A stretch of 64,000 nucleotides of DNA from Faecalicatena contorta (GTDB lineage Bacteria; Bacillota; Clostridia; Lachnospirales; Lachnospiraceae). The notes below the pieces were generated by a model. It did not search any database. It saw nothing but the letters and a program-made list of their open reading frames with translations, and was not told the origin of the DNA. The stretch is taken from positions 62,001-126,000 of the forward strand of contig NZ_QGDS01000004.1 of the NCBI RefSeq assembly GCF_003149105.1, written 5' to 3'. Of the stretch, positions 61,001 through 64,000 are shown in pieces (position 1 is the first letter of the stretch; each line of letters starts with the position of its first letter). The position numbers were made by a program, and so were the translations under genes.

Positions 61001-61549
61001 TCAATATCCTCCATTTTCATTTGCGATTTTCTTTATAAATTTTTCAAACCAATCAATTTCAAATTCAATTTTAGCAATTGATAAATCGAGTGTTCCGTAC
61101 TGAAACAGGGCAATATGCTGTAATTCCTGATTATCAAACTTTTTTCGTGGTTCTCTATTTTTTGCAATTTCTTTTAGCTTAACCAACTGCGATTTTAATT
61201 CTTCTATATAAGAATTAATTAGTGTATTCCATTCTTGTTCATCAACAAATCCCATAAAAAAGAATTTACTAAGTTCCATATTCTTTTCTTTAAACAACAT
61301 TGGTTTTTTAATGATCTCTAAGAAGTGGCTTCTTCCCTTTTCGGTGATTGCATACTTTTTCTTATTTACACTATTTTCTACAAATTCATCAAAAACAATA
61401 AACTCGTTGGCAATTAGTTTTTTAATAGCTGTTTGTATACTTCCCAAACTGTTACTACTGATATTTGTGAAATTACTATCAATTAACTTTCGCATTTCGT
61501 AGATTGTTGTATTTCGCATCATAAGTATTCCTAATATGATAATTTCCAT
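61001..61549 (-). CDS. PadR-family transcriptional regulator
   Basis: A 182-residue regulator with an N-terminal winged helix (IIILGILMMRNTTIYEMRKLI, then LGSIQTAIKKLIANEFIVF and KKYAITEKGRSHFLE) and a helical C-terminal dimerisation domain, typical of PadR subfamily 2. It forms an operon with the small membrane protein. Confidence 0.88.
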   Translation of the reverse strand: MEIIILGILMMRNTTIYEMRKLIDSNFTNISSNSLGSIQTAIKKLIANEFIVFDEFVENSVNKKKYAITEKGRSHFLEIIKKPMLFKEKNMELSKFFFMGFVDEQEWNTLINSYIEELKSQLVKLKEIAKNREPRKKFDNQELQHIALFQYGTLDLSIAKIEFEIDWFEKFIKKIANENGGY

Positions 61550-61768
61550 TTTGGGCCTCCTTCATTTTATTACTAATAGTAATATATCTTTTAGTAAACT
61601 GTCAAGACTTTCAGAGTTATTAAAAGAATAATTTTATTTAAAATCATTTTCAATGTATGCAAAATAATGAAAATAAGGAGATTAGTTTATTGTTTTAAAT
61701 ATACAATAAAAAGAGGGCCTGAAATTGAACCGCCCCCCAATTGTTAGACCAAAAATCTAATGATTGGA

Positions 61769-62018
61769 TGGACATGGTATAATAAACTAGACACTTAGAT
61801 AAGAGAATTCTGTGAAAGGTGGATGGTTTATGGCAAGAAGAAAGTTTGATAGAAATTTCAAATTAGCAGCGGTAAAGCTTGTTGTTCATGATGTGGACAT
61901 GGTATAATAAACTAGACACTTAGATAAGAGAATTCTGTGAAAGGTGGATGGTTTATGGCAAGAAGAAAGTTTGATAGAAATTTCAAATTAGCAGCGGTAA
62001 AGCTTGTTGTTCATGATG
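61769..62018. repeat. Exact 125-bp tandem duplication at the IS left end
   Basis: The 125 bases from 61769 to 61893 are followed by an identical copy at 61894-62018. The unit holds the inner part of the left inverted repeat, the ribosome site and the first 21 codons of orfA. The first orfA copy (61830-61907) therefore stops after 25 codons. Confidence 0.95.
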
Positions 62019-62248
62019 AGATGCCCGTTTCTGAAGTAGCTATGCAACTGGACATTCATTATAATAGTTTATATCGTTGGATTCGTGAATACGAAGAGTA
62101 TGGAGAAAGTGCGTTCCCAGGTCATGGGTGCGCACTTTTTAATTATCAGTATGAAATTAATAAATTAAAGAGTGAAAATAAGCATTTACAGGAGGAACTT
62201 GAATTGTTAAAAAAGTTCCGGGCCTTCTTGAAGAAAAAGAATGTGTGA
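61955..62248 (+). CDS. IS3-family transposase OrfA
   Basis: A 97-residue helix-turn-helix protein (MARRKFDRNFKLAAVKLVVH, SEVAMQLDIHYNSLYRWI) with a C-terminal leucine-zipper-like stretch. It binds the element ends. Near its end the heptamer A-AAA-AAG (62209-62215) lies where IS3 elements shift frame by -1 to make OrfAB. Confidence 0.92.
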   Translation: MARRKFDRNFKLAAVKLVVHDEMPVSEVAMQLDIHYNSLYRWIREYEEYGESAFPGHGCALFNYQYEINKLKSENKHLQEELELLKKFRAFLKKKNV

Positions 62249-63102
62249 GATTCCAGTTTTTAAAGGATCATCAGGAACAATACAACATCAAGAGGGCCTG
62301 TAAAACACTCCATATATCCCGTTCTGGATTTTATGAATATTTAAAGCGTAAAGAATCTGACCGTGCCATTGAAAATAAAATACTTAGTCAGGAAATTAAA
62401 CACGTATTTGAAGAACATAAAGGAAGATACGGCTGTTTACGAATTTCAAAGGCTTTGGAAAACGAGGGTTTAAAGATTAATCATAAACGAGTCCAGAAAC
62501 TTATGCGTTCCATGGGCTTATATGCCAAGGGAACCCGGTATCGATATAAGCATTATCACAGCTCCATGCAAAACGAAGAACGGCCAAATTTATTAAATCA
62601 AGTATTTCAGTCTACCGGGAGAAATAAAATATGGCTTGGCGATATCACTTATGTTCCAACGAAAAAAGGTGTTTTATATCTGGCAGTCTTTTTAGATATA
62701 TTTTCTCGAAAGATTACAGGCTGGTCCATGGGAAGAAACATGAAAGATACTCTCGTAATGGAGGCTTTCATGCAGGGATATGGCCGGGAACTTCCGGAAG
62801 ATGGATTAATTGTTCATACTGATCAAGGCTCACAATATACAAGCGGTAATTTCAGAAGGCTATTAAAACAACATAAAGCCATCCATAGTAATAGCCGAAA
62901 AGGGAATCCTTATGATAATGCAATGATGGAGTCTTTCTATCGTACCTTAAAAAGAGAGCTTATTCTGGATGCCAGATTTGAAACACCAGAACAAGCTCAA
63001 ATGGAAATTTTTAAATATATTGAACTATACTATAATACGAAGCGCATGCATTCTGCACTGGGCTATATTTCTCCCGTGCAATTTGAGCAAGAAAACTCAT
63101 AA
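62245..63102 (+). CDS. IS3-family transposase OrfB (DDE integrase core)
   Basis: The frame is open from the slippery site (about 62209); a GTG at 62245 is the first start-like codon. The catalytic DDE residues lie in WLGDITYVP, VHTDQGSQYTS and NAMMESFYRTLKREL, followed by a typical YNTKRMHSALGYISPVQFE end. All look intact, so the element may still move through a -1 fused protein. Confidence 0.93.
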   Translation: MRFQFLKDHQEQYNIKRACKTLHISRSGFYEYLKRKESDRAIENKILSQEIKHVFEEHKGRYGCLRISKALENEGLKINHKRVQKLMRSMGLYAKGTRYRYKHYHSSMQNEERPNLLNQVFQSTGRNKIWLGDITYVPTKKGVLYLAVFLDIFSRKITGWSMGRNMKDTLVMEAFMQGYGRELPEDGLIVHTDQGSQYTSGNFRRLLKQHKAIHSNSRKGNPYDNAMMESFYRTLKRELILDARFETPEQAQMEIFKYIELYYNTKRMHSALGYISPVQFEQENS

Positions 63103-63201
63103 AATCAACTTAACTTTGTGTCTAGAAAATGTTGACAAGTCCAAAATCCACTTCGCAATAAAGTCTAACTTTTAGGGGTCACATCAGTATTCGGCCCTTT
63201 T

Positions 63202-63999
63202 TTATATCAGTGAAAAACTCTTCAATATGTACAGCCACCCTGTGACCGTAAGTGCACTGAACATCGTGGTCAACATCACAACACTGGATGTCAGTACTCC
63301 CTCGTGCCCCATGTTCTTTGCCATCACGAAACAGCTCACTGTCGTTGCAGAACTAAGCATAATTAGAATCGCTACGAGTTCCTCTCTCCTAAACCCCAGT
63401 TCAACTGCCAGGGGAAGGAAAATGGCGGTGAACCCGACCAGCTTTATCACCGCTGCCACTGCCGCTGGTTTTACTTTCCCAAACGCTTTCCGAATGTCAA
63501 AAGTTGCTCCCATAGCCATCAGGCCCATAGGCGTTGCCACTGCCCCGATGTTAGAAATTGTCTTCTCCATGATGCCCGGCATCGGTATCTTCAGGGCTGA
63601 CCAAAGGAGTCCGGCAGCAATTCCAATAATGATTGGGTTGGTGACAATCCCTTTCAATGTGGTAATCCATACTTCCCTGCCCATTTTCTTTCTCTCCGGC
63701 TGGAAGAAGGAAAGCACGGCCACAGCCATGATATTATAGAGCGGAACACTGCCAATGATCATCAGCGGAGCCATACCGGCACTTCCATATATGTTCCGGA
63801 TAAATGCAATTCCAAGAAGAGCGGCGCTGCTCCGGTAAGAGGCCTGTATGAATTCCCCTCTGATAGCCTTGTCCCGCCACAAGAGAGAAACTGCAGCTGC
63901 AAGAGCAATACTGCTAAGTGTTGCCCCAAAGCAAAACAGCACAAATTTCAGATCCCATACCTCCGTAAAATCGACTGTCGCCAGATCCTCAAACACCAT
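63202..63999 (-). CDS. AEC (auxin efflux carrier) family transporter, 5' end beyond window
   Basis: At least 265 residues with about eight hydrophobic segments. The pattern NPIIIGIAAGLLWSALKIPMPG, TISNIGAVATPMGLMAMGATF and a C-terminal SATTVSCFVMAKNMGHEGVL fits AEC-family permeases, which are usually about 310 residues. The first visible ATG is at 63999 but the true start probably lies outside. In Firmicutes such proteins often export malate or other organic acids. Confidence 0.88.
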   Translation of the reverse strand: MVFEDLATVDFTEVWDLKFVLFCFGATLSSIALAAAVSLLWRDKAIRGEFIQASYRSSAALLGIAFIRNIYGSAGMAPLMIIGSVPLYNIMAVAVLSFFQPERKKMGREVWITTLKGIVTNPIIIGIAAGLLWSALKIPMPGIMEKTISNIGAVATPMGLMAMGATFDIRKAFGKVKPAAVAAVIKLVGFTAIFLPLAVELGFRREELVAILIMLSSATTVSCFVMAKNMGHEGVLTSSVVMLTTMFSALTVTGWLYILKSFSLI

Positions 64000-64000
64000 C

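Larger units (their letters stand above)
61720..63186 (+). mobile_element. IS3-family insertion sequence (IS150-like) with duplicated left end
   Basis: The element carries orfA and orfB of an IS3-type transposase. Its ends read TG...CA. Left and right ends match in inverted orientation without gaps over about 60 bases: GTTAGAC, then 20 bases, then GGAC, 13 bases and CTAGACAC. No clear target duplication was found. Bases 61769-61893 are repeated exactly as 61894-62018. The element sits between two halves of a terminator. Confidence 0.88.
61708..63203 (-). terminator. Terminator of the AEC transporter gene, split by the insertion sequence
   Basis: The arm AAAAAGAGGGCC lies at 61708-61719 and its partner GGCCCTTTTTT at 63193-63203, overlapping the AEC stop codon. 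Together they form a hairpin with a T-run for the minus strand. The insertion sequence occupies the loop. Confidence 0.6.

Overview
The window looks like chromosomal DNA from an anaerobic, gut-type Firmicute, most likely family Lachnospiraceae (Clostridium cluster XIVa). This is inferred from the moderate G+C, strong AGGAGG ribosome binding sites, clostridial-type 2[4Fe-4S] ferredoxin, YhaM, MutS2 and DUF4491 proteins, and several proteins of families I associate with this group. No rRNA, tRNA or CRISPR array was seen. Most genes lie on the minus strand; the main plus-strand blocks are the chemotaxis receptor, tetR, 31.7-34.1 kb, mutS2 to the histidine kinase, and 58.9-60.3 kb.

Layout. 0-8 kb: a branched-chain amino acid ABC importer (livK, then livHMGF) continues into a cytidylate-kinase-like protein, a rhodanese/TtcA-like fusion and a cysteine-desulfidase-family gene cut by the window edge. 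livK has its own promoter with a terminator-like hairpin in its leader, and it is separated from livH by a terminator. 8-12 kb: a V4R sensor plus diguanylate cyclase pair, proC with an ATC-hydrolase-family gene, and a DUF4491 protein. 12-14.4 kb: a chemotaxis receptor. 14.5-19.5 kb: a module richer in G+C, with a heterodimeric ABC transporter and a DtxR-type repressor. It has a long leader made of two tandem structured units, a promoter abutting Fur/DtxR-like palindromes, and the remains of a third ABC gene. 19.5-23 kb: an ABC-2 exporter with a divergent TetR regulator. 23-31.5 kb: small accessory enzymes, an XRE/desulfoferrodoxin-like fusion, a tightly coupled three-gene set (degenerate GIY-YIG protein, DUF6530-like protein, AAA+/VWA protein), a CHASE/GGDEF protein and a DUF5131 protein.

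31.7-36.6 kb carries a ribbon-helix-helix regulator, a half-size DMT transporter, a 2-hydroxyacid dehydrogenase, a GlsB-type membrane protein and an OpuC/EgtU-type transporter. 36.6-46.7 kb is a strikingly decayed stretch. Among intact genes (YolD plus Y-family polymerase, DUF998, MBL hydrolase, DUF3360 plus DUF4914, DUF2294) lie fragments of DUF998, DUF488, GNAT, IS256 transposase, a GntR regulator and a HARE-HTH protein.

46.8-60.3 kb returns to ordinary genes: RlmD-type methyltransferase, YhaM, a catalytically dead HtrA-like protein, MutS2, a two-component system, a sugar-binding-type lipoprotein, ferredoxin and a MerR-like protein. The window ends with a PadR pair, an IS3-family element whose left end carries a 125-bp tandem duplication and which lies inside the loop of a terminator, and an AEC transporter cut by the right edge.

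No large complete novel system is proven here. The best candidates for something undescribed are the tandem structured leader of the DtxR/ABC module, the GIY-YIG/DUF6530/AAA-VWA set, the DUF4914/DUF3360 pair, the XRE/desulfoferrodoxin-like fusion and two families of multi-hairpin interspersed repeats.
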